Origin: Lingula anatina
Taxonomy: Eukaryota; Brachiopoda; Lingulata; Lingulida; Lingulidae
DNA length: 64,000 nt
Direction: 5' to 3'
NCBI RefSeq assembly: GCF_001039355.2
Contig: NW_019775461.1
Coordinates: 226,003-290,002 of the forward strand
The position numbers and the translations under genes are program-made. The notes beneath the pieces were generated by a model. The model ran no database searches. It saw only the letters and a program-made list of their open reading frames with translations, and was not told the DNA's origin. The first letter of the stretch is position 1, and each line of letters begins with the position of its first letter. This document shows positions 23,742 to 36,292 of the stretch, in pieces.

Positions 23742-26700
23742 TTAGAGTTTCTTGAAATATTTCAGCAATGAAGGTGACTTAGTTGTTTTGGATTTCTGTT
23801 TAACATGAGAATTTGTGGATGTTTTCTGATTCCACTGGGTTAACAAGTCCTTTTGAATATCTGGAGGCAGCTGTGTGAAAACAGATTTGTCAATGTCAGG
23901 AGGGACCATGATGTTCAATGTTTTGTCTGTTGTATCCAATGTGCCACTATCAAAATGTAATGAATTTTCATCATTTTTCTTGGAAAATGACATTTGACAA
24001 GGACTCAAAATTGAACCTTCTATCTCGGCACCAACAGTCAAGTCTTTTTCCATGCATGTATCCTTGGTTGTTGATTCAACTTCAGTCTTTGTGCCTTGTA
24101 ACATGTTTCCAGCCTTTCCATTATTGCTATCACAATATTGGGTTGTGGCCTTATGGACACTGGCCTTAAGGCTGGAGTCAAGAATTTGGGCTTTTAACAA
24201 ATCTGCATTGGCTAACACTTCTTGTTTCAGTTCTGGAGGTAAAGCATCAAATACAGACCTATCAATGTGATCAGGAAAAGAAACCTCTGTACTTGGCACA
24301 TCCAATTTCAATCTCTTTGTGTCAACATCATGGCGATGACTTGGCATTTCAGTTCTTTTTTCCTTTCTTTCCGTCCATCTTAAAATTGAACTCATCCCGG
24401 TATTTGATTTACTACACATTTTGATTTCTTTACCAGGTGGACTGTGAAATGACTGACTTAGTGGAGGGTTCTGTGGCTGCTGTGACCGCTCATCAAAAGT
24501 CTGCTTTTGTCTTTCCTTTAAGTTTGCTATTGTTCCTGTTGAACGGGTATGTGCAGTACTAGTGGAAAAATATGCATTAATTGTGCTAGCATATGTTGGT
24601 GTTGCATCAAATTTGGTAAAACCAAGGTTGAGCAAAGTTAGGTGGAATGGTTTTTTTGTGTCTATGATCTTGTGGAATAATTCCATGGTAATCTGCAACA
24701 GTCTGTCCTTCTTCCTTTCCGAATTATCTGAAAATATATCTCAGAAGTTTAAAAAAAATCAAAATATCACAAAGCATCAGCGTTTTTTGCATTTTTTCTC
24801 AAAAGTAGATTGTAGGGAATCAATGTTACAAGAAAATTTTTTTCCATGCAGGGAAATAATTAAACAACTTCACTTCTTAATACTCGTTTCATCTTCATCT
24901 GGATAGTCTTGTTATTACTGAGCACACAATACGAAGCAATAGTTTTGTTATTACCTAATGCGAAAACATGACTAGGAACTCTGCATTGTCTACTTTCTCT
25001 CTTAGACCACTGCCCTTCTTTATCTAATTTTCTGAGGGTTAATCGTATTATTCCAGGTAGTCTTCCATCTTCCTCTAGTCTGTAAGAGAGCAAAGTTGTC
25101 AGTAAAATTACACGAGAATTTGTGATTATTTAGTGACTTTAAAAGGACCAGAACACAAGACAATTATATTGTCTTCTTTCTTCCCATTTTCTCAAGAGAG
25201 TTGGAACTAATGCATAAATATCTTGTTGTATATGTGGACACCTCTCTGTCTACAGACAAACAAATATACCAAATTTCTAGGTAATAGCAAACTAAACTAA
25301 TACTAAAAAATTGGGATAAATTCATTAAACATATTCATTAATTTAACTTTCTTAGCATATCATTTGCATAACCCAAACTTTATTCAGAAAACAGCAAAAT
25401 CAAACCCATAATTTTATTTATTGCTTTCCTTGCCACAACAAATGACTTGTCTCAAATTATCAATTGGATTCGTATAAAACATATTAAATATAATACATAC
25501 CTTTTTAATAAGTTGTCTAAGAGTCCACCAATTCTATTCTTTACATCCTCCACATCCTGGCATTTTCTGAAGGAATCTTCATCGCTGATGGACTAAAATG
25601 GAATGACTGTGCTTTTAAACTACTGACAAAATAAACGTCTTTAAAGAGGGAGTTTCAAATAACATCAGTTGATTGCATTTTGAATGAAATCATTATCAGT
25701 ATGTAAATGATATTCAAGTACCTAAATTGTGATTTACAGAGAATATATTCTACAAAGCAAATATCATACTTGAGCCTGTCCTGTTGTAACAACAGGGGAC
25801 TGGTCATTTCCACAAGACAAAAGTTTCATCGTTTGAGCCATGCTGTTTCCAAATTCCCCTGTCAACACAGACTGGTCTACTTCTTGAAGCTGTGATATAG
25901 TTTGGATTCCCAGAGATGCAAGTCTCTTTGCGGTAGAGTGACCAATACCTTGAGAAAACATGTTATTTTTACTGTAACTTTGTTGGTTTTAGTTATTTGC
26001 CATCTATGTGCATTTATGCTAACAATGTATTTTCTTTTAAAAGCTTACAAAATTTCTTATGAAAAAAGTAAAAACAATGTTATCACATAGGAAGGTCAGT
26101 GTATGTTTCACAACACATTTTTGTGGATCCATAAAGAAATTGCTACTGAAACAGATCTGTATTAATTTTTCAAACTGCACAATTATTACAAGATAAAGTT
26201 ATACCTGGGATTGCTCTGACAGCCTCAAGACTGAGCATTAACTCAAATGTGTGCTCAGGAAAAAGCACAGTTTGCTGGTTAGGCTTATGAGTACCAGCCA
26301 CAAGTTTGGACAGTAGTTTATTTGAAGCTATTCCAGCACAACATGAGATGCCAAGCTCTTCTTGCAAAGCACTGCGGATATCTGCTGCAATCTGGGTACC
26401 AACTGTCAGGCGAGCGTGGCAACCACATGTACAGCTATCTACAAAGAAAACTAGATTGTGTCAGAGGGTAGCCATCACATACTCCTGCAGTTTGCCACAT
26501 TGTCGAGGGTCCTGCATATCTATGCCAGTACCTGGGAAATTTATTTGAAAATAAATCTGCCTTCATATATGGATATTTAGAAGTATCAGAAACTATATCT
26601 CCAGGTGCATTATACCCTGAACAGCTCACGGACATCTCTGAAGATAGGTCTATTAATCCCCAAAGTTTCAACTTCTTCATTCTAATGGTCCAGGAAGAAG

Positions 26701-28346
26701 CAGCAGAAATAACAAATGCACAGACAGTTCAAAAGTGCATATAGTGTTTGTTTGCAAAAAGTACAAAAGAAAGGAGAAATGCATAACAAGAAAATATTAT
26801 GAAATGACTCAAATTAATCTTACCAGCACTGTCTTTTTGCCCTTGGCCATAAATGTGGCCTTCTACTTCTTCTTTGATATTTGGGTCATTTAATCTCATT
26901 CTCACCATATCACTGACATCCAAGAAGTTCTCATCAAAACCAAGTCGTTCCACTTTAGGTGTGTACTTCAACAGAAAATCTAACAAAAAATAAATAGCAG
27001 AATACTACAAATCATAAATGACTATGTACTACCTCTCAAAGCTGACAGCACCATGTTTAACTAGCATTTGCTGTCTTGCACATGAATAACTTGTTATCAA
27101 CAAAATTTTGTTTACTTCAAAAAATCTGACTATGATTAAATCTGACTAGGGCAAAGTAAGACTCTCTACAAGTCAGTCTAGTTAATAAAACAATTTGGAA
27201 GACTTTTTATCTCCAATGTTTTGGATGGGGGGTTCACCAGACATGGTACAGTATTAGTGTGTTTTTAAAGGGGGCAAGTAAACCTTACAGGCTTTTCATA
27301 TGTACTAATGCAACTTTAAAATACCTAATTCTTGGATTGTGCTTAATACAAATTCATACCATTTTTGAAACATACTTGTTATTTTATATGACATTTCTCT
27401 GTAGTGTGTCAGATCCTCCCCGTTGACAAGAACAATATCTGGACACTTCTTCTCAGCATCTTTAACATAACTCAGTTTGGATATACCACGTTCACGTGCT
27501 ACATAGTTACACGTAACCACTATGTTCTTCTGTTGAATGCCTATAAAATAGAAGTATTTCAATATGAGTGAGCTTTTTAACAGATAGCTTTATTCATGAT
27601 GTTTTTCTCTACATTAATTGTTGTTGAAAAACATACACCTACTGGTACCTCATTCAACATTACTGAGTACAAGTTTAATGTATTTTTCTGTATACTGTAC
27701 ATACCCAAAGGTTTTGTTCTTAGCTCTGGATTCCTTAACATTTCAACCTGTGCATAAAAACAGTCAATGTCGATGTGAATGATAGTCCTTGCATGATTAT
27801 CTGGGCAAATACTAAGGGATCCTAAAGAGATAAACACAGCACTTATAATATTAATAACATTAAATAATGTAAAAATAGAAGCCTTCCCCAAAACAGCATA
27901 GTACATAACGCCAGTGATAGTTGTCAACAACAGTGACTACATATCATGAACAAGCAAACAACAATGTGGAAAGGTAACAGAAGTTTAACTTTTCCTCAGA
28001 ACAAAACCTCTGATGGCCCTGCAAACAATTTAACTACACACAATGGCATATTATTATAATAATTTCAATTAGTATTTGTTCAGCAAAAAGAAATAAACCC
28101 ATTAAAAATTAAATTCTTTAAAAATGTTAGACCATTGTAAGAGATGTTACTAAATAACTGAATCAGACTTTCTTCATTTAAGTAAAAAGTGACTATTATA
28201 TCCATATAGTTAATACCACATGTACACATATATTTACCAGAACAACTGGGCTTGCTACTGCTGCAAGAGAATGCAGTGTTTCCCCCTCCACTGCCAGCCT
28301 CTCCTTCTACTGGGAGGCTCCAATCCTCAGATTCGTCATCAGACAT
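23742..28346 (-). CDS. POLI: DNA polymerase iota, complete
   Basis: Nine minus-strand exons join in phase: 28238-28346, 27705-27821, 27376-27540, 26824-26979, 26205-26438, 25770-25948, 25501-25592, 24955-25079 and 23742-24727. They encode 720 residues (human 740). This Y-family polymerase inserts opposite damaged template bases during nuclear translesion synthesis. Metal ligands are visible: D54 in IIHIDIDCFYAQVEM and D146/E147 in VERLGFDENF, at a constant offset of 20 from human D34/D126/E127. Then come the thumb (CCAGIASNKLLSKL, KPNQQTVL, IPGIGHSTAKRLASLGI), the little finger (ESRQCRVPSHV, KKPFHLTLLNLGF), a PIP-like STINAYF (440-446), UBM1 (about 545-565) and UBM2 (about 667-691). The C-terminus SLLKYFKKL is a second PIP-like motif without the usual Gln. 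A polyadenylation signal lies at 23688-23693. The N-terminal 36 residues are acidic and serine-rich, so the start is plausible but unproven. Confidence 0.95.
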
Positions 28347-31300
28347 TTTTCCAGCTCTGCATTAAAAGATGGCATAAACTCAGGTTGATAGCTGTAGATA
28401 TACTGTATTACTTCATTCTTCAATCTAAAATCCCGAGCCCTGGAAAAAAGACAACATCCTGTGTAAACACAAATACTTCCCCGTCTATTCCCCACAAAAT
28501 GCCAGGGGTAATCCTAGAGAAAAGGCAAAGTCAGTATACATTATGTTGCTATTACCTTCTGGAAATCAGACGTGAAATAAATACCCTACCAAGTACATGG
28601 TAGCTTTCCTGCCAACATGCAAGGCCACCGCATGTGTGGTTATTTTTGTTGACATAATTTGTCAAAGTCTCGTTTCTCAAGAGAGCTTTACGAGGTGCGC
28701 TGTTTTTCAAATTGAAGCAGTGCGCACTTCCGGGTTAAGAGGTTTGCAAGTTCAATATTTGTTTACTAAGTTTCAAGGAATCATATTCAGAATATTTCTC
28801 ATAACTACAGAATATACTGCAAGTTTTTTTTTTACTGAAATTGACGCATTAAGACATCAAATATAATTTTATGTTATTTAATTACACCATTCTATGTGAA
28901 AATGGCTGTTTTGTTTAAAGACTTTTTAAAAAAGCTTCTAGGGCTGCCCAGTTATAGCTAGCTACGCACGCACGTATCACACACCCCTAAGCACGGTTTC
29001 TGACATGGTAAAGAAAGTGCTTACGTGTCAAACTTTGTGCTGAAGAAGCATGTTCTTACCTAGCACAGACAGTACTTATCAGAATCGTCAATATTTTGTG
29101 TGGCATGAATTTTCGTGCTAGTTCTTACCAAGCATCTAAGGCTAAAAGTGAGCCAAGCGACAGAGGCAATGGGAACATTCATCATACATTGAATGTAAAG
29201 TATAGATGAACAGATTATATTTGTACCTCTAAGCTGTCAAAATAGCCGCTTTAGTAACTAGTGAAAATGGCAAAAGCATGATAAGAGTAGAGCTAGAATA
29301 GTGAGTTTCTATACAGTGCTCTCAAACACTCATACAATGACAATAGGCCTAATGTATGTGATCACTGTATTAAATTGATAAATGATAATAATACACTGTA
29401 CATAAAATTTCCTGTAAATCACAATATTACTCTATAAACATTTTTTTAAAATTGAATCCAATATACATTTGCATACATCAGAGTAAGTTACAGAGACCAA
29501 TGGAATCAAAATGAGGACAGACCATCAGTAAAAACTGTATATTGGGAATGAGATGAATAGATATATACACAATATAAACCATCACAATTAAAATATAACT
29601 TTGCATGGGCTCTGTGCGTGGGACTTTTTCATAGCTTTCAATATAGCAATGTTGCCAAGATTGAAGTTAGGTTCGGTTGATGGATTGTAACCTTTAAAAA
29701 TATTCTTCCAATAAATTAATATTATTGTGAACATAAACCTTAACTACATGTAGTATGTCTTGTATGTGAGGGCTTTAAAGACTTCCAATGTAGACTTTGT
29801 CTAGGATCAATATACATTTAGCACCCAAACCCAATAGAGAGGTGCATTTCATATGTTGAAGTTTCAAAAAATAAAATTGAATGAATTCAAAGTTTTATTC
29901 AATTTTTTAAAACGTGTATAGAACAAAAATCCACGATTGTCTCAATTTAAATTCAAATTTTAATTTTACCATGTCTTTTACGTTACGGAAAGAGCCCTAA
30001 ATAGTAACATATGTTCCAAAAACGTATATTCCGATATATTTTGTAGTGGTTCAGTCATGGTAAATTAGACATGACATCAGGACATTTTTATAAATAAAAA
30101 ACTATAACTCAAGGGGCTTTGTGTCATGGCTAATACTAGGTAACTTATGTTCCCTAGAAAAATTGTTACAATGTTTCATTATGTTTAAGCACTTGGTGCA
30201 AGAGAAAACAATGTTTTCTTTTGCTGACCGAAAAATATATTGTGATTCCATAATAGTTTGACATTTCTTATATAATATTTGGAGCACGATGGGAAAAATA
30301 ATTTATTTTATGCTTATTTTGCTGTTGGTAGGGTGTATTTTCCCTGTTTTTTTAATATTCAGTGACAAGCAAAGTAAAGTAGCTCTCAGACAATTAATTG
30401 CTCCATACAAAAGATTATTATAATTTTTTACAAGGTTATACTTGTAGGAGATAAATCAAAGAACAAAATCCAGTAATGATTGAATTTTCAAAGTGAGTAA
30501 AGTTTCAGAGTTGAACGTTTTGTGTTTGTGACAGTAACATATGTTCCTTTTTGGGGATAGAAGTTGAATTATTTTTTATTAATCATGGTTCCTGGGGAGT
30601 GAAACTTTGATATGAACTTCTTCACGTGGGACCCTAAAATAATCAGACATAGTTTGAAATCTATGCACTAAATATTTTAAGAGCATGCCTGTGACATCAA
30701 TTGCACCTCTATATTGGGTTTGGGTGTTAGGTGTGTAGACACACACACATTTTTATTAATTTTCAGCATTCTTAGCCTTAGCCAGTGGTTTATCCACAGC
30801 TAAACCTATTTTGATAAAAGGTGGTGTTCAGTTATCTGTGTTATCAACGTGTTAACCCTCATCTCTGCAATGGCCCATATAGATATTCATGCATGTATAT
30901 GATAGATACCAGTATTATGAAATCGGCTTCCAAGTGTTGTGACCCTTGTTATTTAGATTAAAACTTAGTTACATGTATTGACAATGAGGTCAGTGTGTGG
31001 AGACTGCTCTTGATAATTGATAAAATGTGATAATTGTTAATTTAATGTGTAATTCGGTTATTGGGAATAAAGCAAGATATGTGATAGGTAAATTATTCAC
31101 TCAAAATGTCAGTTAGCCTATTTAACACAGCATTTGGCTAGATGTTAGTAGTGTAAGAAACTAGGTCTAATTTTGTGTTGAGCTATTACCCACTGTGCTT
31201 TACAGTGAGGTGAGACTGACTAGCAGCATTGAAGGAAATGACAGCTGTTGACAATGGCCATGCTTGAAATATCAGATATGCAGCTGCTGAATAGTTTGGT

Positions 31301-31670
31301 GGTAAATTTCCTATCTACACTGTACATGTACCGTGTGGTAGTTAGTGTAGCAGTTCACTGAATCCATTATAATTATATCACTGGGCCTAATAATGAAGAA
31401 AGAAAACTGATAGGTGGCATTGGAGACTGTTGTGAACTTGTGACTGTTGTCAGAAACAAAGATTTTGTTTCTACATAATGTTTGCAATCATCAGACTTCT
31501 TATTCTAGTTAGAAGTTTGAACAAAAGACTTCATTCTTGGTTCTTTTGGATATTATTTTCATAAGGACTTATTATGTATTTATAAATGATAGAATGTCCA
31601 CAACCAACATGCTGGGTAGAAGTTTGACTAACTCCTTATACCTACTGCAGTGTTTTGTATATATTTTCAG
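28347..31670. other. Intergenic region between POLI and WDR41
   Basis: No conserved coding sequence was seen. The interval holds the inverted-repeat element at 29812-30748, probable POLI promoter sequence just right of 28346, and possibly non-coding 5' exons of WDR41. Confidence 0.6.
29812..30748. mobile_element. Non-autonomous element with inverted ends, family E
   Basis: The left end carries CACCCAAACCCAATAGAGAG and GTGCA, and the right end has its reverse complement (TATATTGGGTTTGGGTG), about 930 bp apart. Inside are an AT-rich hairpin around 29870-29915 and three occurrences of ACATATGTTCC or a close variant. No coding sequence was recognised. The superfamily is undetermined. Confidence 0.6.
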
Positions 31671-31682
31671 AAGAATGTGGAC

Positions 31683-34600
31683 ATGGTTGAGGATGCCCAG
31701 CCATGTAACCTGTACAGAGAGGTTCTGATATTACAGCACCACACAGACATTGTCAGAGCTCTGATCAAGGTAGATGACCACAGGTAACTTGGGTCCATCT
31801 ATCTTACTTTGAGTTTAAGCTACTTGTCAACTGATTGTTTTCCTGCAAATTAGATGAGACTTACTGAGAGTTAATTGAGATGACGACAATATTTTCCAAA
31901 TTTGAATTTGTTATAAATTTCCATTTCAGGTGTGTCTCTGCTGGAGATGACTGCACAGCAGCTTTATGGGATATAGAGGTAAGGACATACATAGTACAAG
32001 AAAGTATCTGTTTTACACTGACCTATTTTATATCTTTTAAGATATTTGCTGACAAAATACCAGTATCACATTAATTTGTTATTTTATTTCAAATCACTGA
32101 ACCTTATTATTTTGTTTGACCCGAAAGATATTTTGTTGATTGTTTTTAGCATTTAAAATATAGCATTCCAAAGACCATAAAATGAAGTATCAAAAGGATC
32201 GAGATACATAATTTTCTTTCAACCTTAATTTTATCTGCAAACCTGTGACACAAAGCAACATGTAATATTTTCTTGTGCTGATGTTTAGGATGGTCGTAAA
32301 TTGAATGTTTTCTCTGGACACAAACTCCCTATCAATTGTATACTGCTACTTAAACCAGAGCCAGGAAGTTATGATGATATACTGTTGATTACTGGAGCAT
32401 CTGATAAACACATCAAGGTAATCCATTATAGTTTGTATATGTTTTTCATATGTGAGTTTGTGTGTGTGTTACAATGGTACTAGAGTAACCCATGCAGGGA
32501 TGTGATATTTTGATATAATTATGGATTCCATGTTCTTTAATTATCTTAAACTGAGGTATATGTACTACTCTGTTAAACTACTACTCCTGTAAAGATTCAG
32601 ACCGTATTTTATAAATTTTATAAAAAGGTACATGCACATATCATTAATTGATATATTTTGTAGGATGAAAAAAATCATAGAACTTCACTCTGTTCAAGAT
32701 TTAATACTTGCAAATTGATACATGTAGGTATGGAACATAGAAACAGGGCAGTGTCTTGAAGATATTACAGAACACAACAGTTCAGTCAAAGTAAGCACAG
32801 AGTTTTCTTGTCATCAGAATGAATAAGCTCACTTTTCAGAAAATATTCATCTTGTAGTAACTATTTTCTTGAATATTGTTTTTCATAAGCTCAGGATTTT
32901 TTTCTTCACAATTATTTTAAAAGAAAAAAAAAAGAAACGTGAGCTGTTAAAGTATTTTGAAAAATGTGGCATCTTGATTTGTCATGTTTTCAGTGCTTGG
33001 CCTCCCTACCAGCATTTGATATCTTTATATCAGGAGGGGAGAAATTGTGTGCGTGGAGCAGGAAGGGAAAACAATTACATCAAGTGGAAAACCCAGGGAA
33101 AGGTAACACTTACTGTCGATGGGACTTGTATTGAATTTTCTTTTGGGAATTTTTCTCATCCTTGTATGAAATGGAAACAGTCTAGAGTCTAAAAATAATA
33201 CATAACATACTTTAGAATAGTGAAATTTGTTAATGGTCATGAGCATGCTGGCAAAGTATAAAACTGTTGGTTATAGATTTTTATGAAACTGGGGATATTT
33301 ATTTAAAGTGTTTTATGTTCTTTTCAGCCGATATTCAGTTTTTGCTGCCAATCAAGGAGAACAGATTTGTTGCAGCCTGTGAAGAATCATTATGTCAGTA
33401 AATAATAAAAATTTTATACAATTATAATGCACTCTTTTTGTATAGCTGGAAGTAATGGCATTTGTTAAAACAGAGGCTTTTAGATTGTTAACAATGTTTG
33501 TTTGTGGTTTACCCTTATAACCTCTAATGAAGGTGTCGAGTTAAACATGAATAGGATAGTTGCATTTAAATTTTAAGTGGTTTCCATGCATTTTGTACTC
33601 CACTGCAACATAATGTAGTTATGTTGTTGTCAAGAATATTTTTATATTTGCAGATGTTTATACTGTTGAATATTGTGGAGACAGTTGTGAGATCAAGTTT
33701 TTCAAACACCTTTTTCGCCAGCACAGGGAGGCCATTGGAAGCCTTATAAATGTACCTGGTAAGTTTTCTTCGTGTCAGAATCATAATATTAGGAAACTGT
33801 TGTCTTATCTCACAACATTTTAACTGTGGAACTGTGTTAGGAAAGCAACTGACAGTCAAAGAATGTAAGATGGAAATGGATATATCACTCAAAATGTTGA
33901 TCAGGCCCCGGTTTCACAAAAAAGTCTAAGGTTTGACCTTACTGAGATTTGGTTGGTTGAGTCAGAATTTTTAGCCTCTTCAGGAGCTGTCAGAACTTTT
34001 TGTTTACAACTGAAACTGAACAAATTTTGAAAAGTATATACCTTTTTCAAGATATTCTGTTATAATTTCATTGAATGTTAATGTTAATTTTATTTGAAAA
34101 TAAAATGGGACATTGTTTCTTTACACTTTTTGACCACAAGATGCCCCATGATGACATCCTGGCATTTTACTGTTACCATGGTCTTGAATAATATTGTATC
34201 AAAGTTTAAATGTCCAAATTGTTTGTTTTGCCTCATTTCATTGTTCAAAAAAGATCATTCATGATTCAAAGATGGCATGATCTGCCATGTAGAAGACTTT
34301 TCGCCAATCTTTAAAAGAGTTAAGGCTGCTGTTGGCAAAACTAAGATTTTAGATTCTTTGTTGGACATGCTTAGTTGGCTACAGCCTACAAAGCTTTGTT
34401 AAGTCAACTAGCTGATAAATGGTAAAAAAAGATTTGGTAGAATTTTTTTGTAAACAGGGGACAAGTTGTGGAAAAAGACATCTTAGAACCAGCAAAATTC
34501 CACCATATTTTAAGCAGAAGTAATAGCTTGTTGAATCTCAAGTTAAAGTTATACTTACTTTTTAGATGGATCATTTGCTAGCGGCTCTTTGGATGGCCTG

Positions 34601-36292
34601 ATTGTGCTATGGTCTTCTCATACTTTGTCTGCCATTAGGCAGTTCAACCAGATTAAGGAAGAGAAAGAATTTAGAGGCATAGACAACCACTATCCCTTTA
34701 GTATTCAACATATGATCTCACCAGAGAAGGTAAGCTGCTTCAAAAATTATTATTATATTCATGCATAATAAAATATCAAATGTTGAATTAGTAGAAGCAG
34801 TAGAGCAATAAATGTACTAAAGCCTTACTGTAACAATTAATAATTTATCTTTAATTTGAAGTCCCATTATTTTTAGGGTTGCATATTTGCTGCGGTTGGA
34901 AATAGCATTTATGTTTTTGATATCACAAAAGACCAAGGAAGAATCATTGCCAAGAAGCAGGATGCTCACATGTCCAAGATCAAACACATGGACTTTCTTT
35001 ATCATGGGTAAAGAGAATTTTTATGGAAATGAAAACAGTGGCATTCTATCACATTTTATGTAGTTAATAACCTGTCATAAATTTTAGGTTAAAAAATTTA
35101 AAGTATTAATGTTTTCTATGCCAGTATGTCAGAAAATTGAACTGTTTACATGCATTTAAACCAGCAATAGCTTATTAAATATACATTTTGTTTTACAGCC
35201 TGTATCTTGCAACTTGTTCAGAGGATGGTGCTATAAAACTATGGGGTAGAGCCCCTGCAGAAAAGAATGACAAAGACTACTTTATGAACCCTTTAGAGAC
35301 ATTTACTGGCCTGAGGTGACTAGATTTTTCATCGATTTCGGTAAAATTGTAGGATTCCATCTGTAATGACATCACATATCTTTTTAAAAATTCCATAGAT
35401 GTTACGCTGAGTAAATCTAAAATCATTTTCAAAATTGTTTACTGAAAATGTAGTTAGTTGGTCTCTGATGTGAGAAAAACTGAATTACACATTTTTCATT
35501 TGAAATTGAAGTGTTTGAGTAAGTGATTCAAAATATTTATTGTGGCTGATCAATTTTGGTAAATAAACTTTGTGAATTCCCACTTTTGCAGCAGTGATAA
35601 AATTAGAAAGTTGAAGAAGTCTGAGACTGTAGAACCATGTCTATTAGGTGAATGTCTTGGACATTCAGGTGCTGTACAGGTACGTGAAATTGAGGTAACC
35701 TGAACAAAATTTCAAAATACTATGCTTCTGCTCCTCTAGCTTCCACAAAACAAAGATGAAGAATATAAATATAATCCATTAAATGGCCTTTTCTTTTTAA
35801 AAGTCAACAAGGTTAATGGTATGTCCCTGTTTTAAGGTTTTATTGTCTTTTATATCATTACAGATAATGCTTACACTTCATTGTTATTTTATTGTATATT
35901 TTTTAGCTGTTTGTTGACTTTGGTGAGGAGGGATTTGTCTCTTGTGGAGGAGATGGTTTACTCATCTTGTGGAAGGCAAGTTTTTAAAACCATTGAATTT
36001 GGTAGATGTGTCTTAAATATTGTTTTTATAATAATAATAGTAATTATTATTATAATTCATTGTACATTTTGCAAATGTATTAAAAGAAGAAAAAATTCAA
36101 TGATGCTTTTTGATTTCAATTTGTTAGGATGGCGTTCTGCAAAATCTAAAGAGGAGCCAGTTTATAGGCGAGATGACCGGTGCTACGCAGTCCTCTTATA
36201 CATGCAGTACATTAACAGGCCTTTCCAGACCAATATTTACTGGAGACGATGACCAGGCTACTTTAAGAACAGAGGAGTCACCTAGTGATTGA
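31683..36292 (+). CDS. WDR41: WD repeat-containing protein 41
   Basis: Thirteen coding exons join in phase: 31683-31783, 31930-31978, 32289-32417, 32728-32790, 32994-33102, 33328-33393, 33654-33758, 34566-34729, 34877-35007, 35199-35315, 35592-35679, 35907-35975 and 36128-36292. They encode 451 residues (human 459). WD signatures recur: CVSAGDDCTAALWDIE, ITGASDKHIKVWNIETG, FASGSLDGLIVLWSS, LATCSEDGAIKLWG and FVSCGGDGLLILWKDG. The start YREVLILQHHTDIVRALIKV and the C-terminal repeat match WDR41, which forms the complex with C9orf72 and SMCR8 that acts at lysosomes in autophagy and Rag/mTORC1 signalling. An acceptor at 31670 implies an upstream exon; the ATG at 31683 is the first in the right frame. 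Intron 12 uses a GC donor (AAG|GCAAGT), and intron 10 ends in CAGCAG, allowing one serine more or less. A polyadenylation signal is at 36552-36557. Confidence 0.94.

Larger units (their letters stand above)
17631..24828. repeat. 7.2-kb direct repeat, copy B
   Basis: Second copy of 8627-15722, starting two bases after the N at 17629 in the middle of what is FERM intron 1 in copy A. It is continuous on the right with the rest of POLI. Exons are better conserved than introns. Divergence by eye is a few percent, with indels in homopolymers and introns. Confidence 0.95.

Noticed and set aside
26484-26546. Candidate extra POLI exon (GTGIDMQDPRQCGKLQE on the minus strand)
   Set aside because: It has a good acceptor but no donor in the right phase, and joining the exons on either side of it already gives the expected POLI alignment.
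31537-31728. Open frame containing MWTWLRMPSHVTCTERF at the start of WDR41
   Set aside because: It is a frame-shifted reading of the first WDR41 coding exon; the frame with YREVLILQHH is the conserved one.
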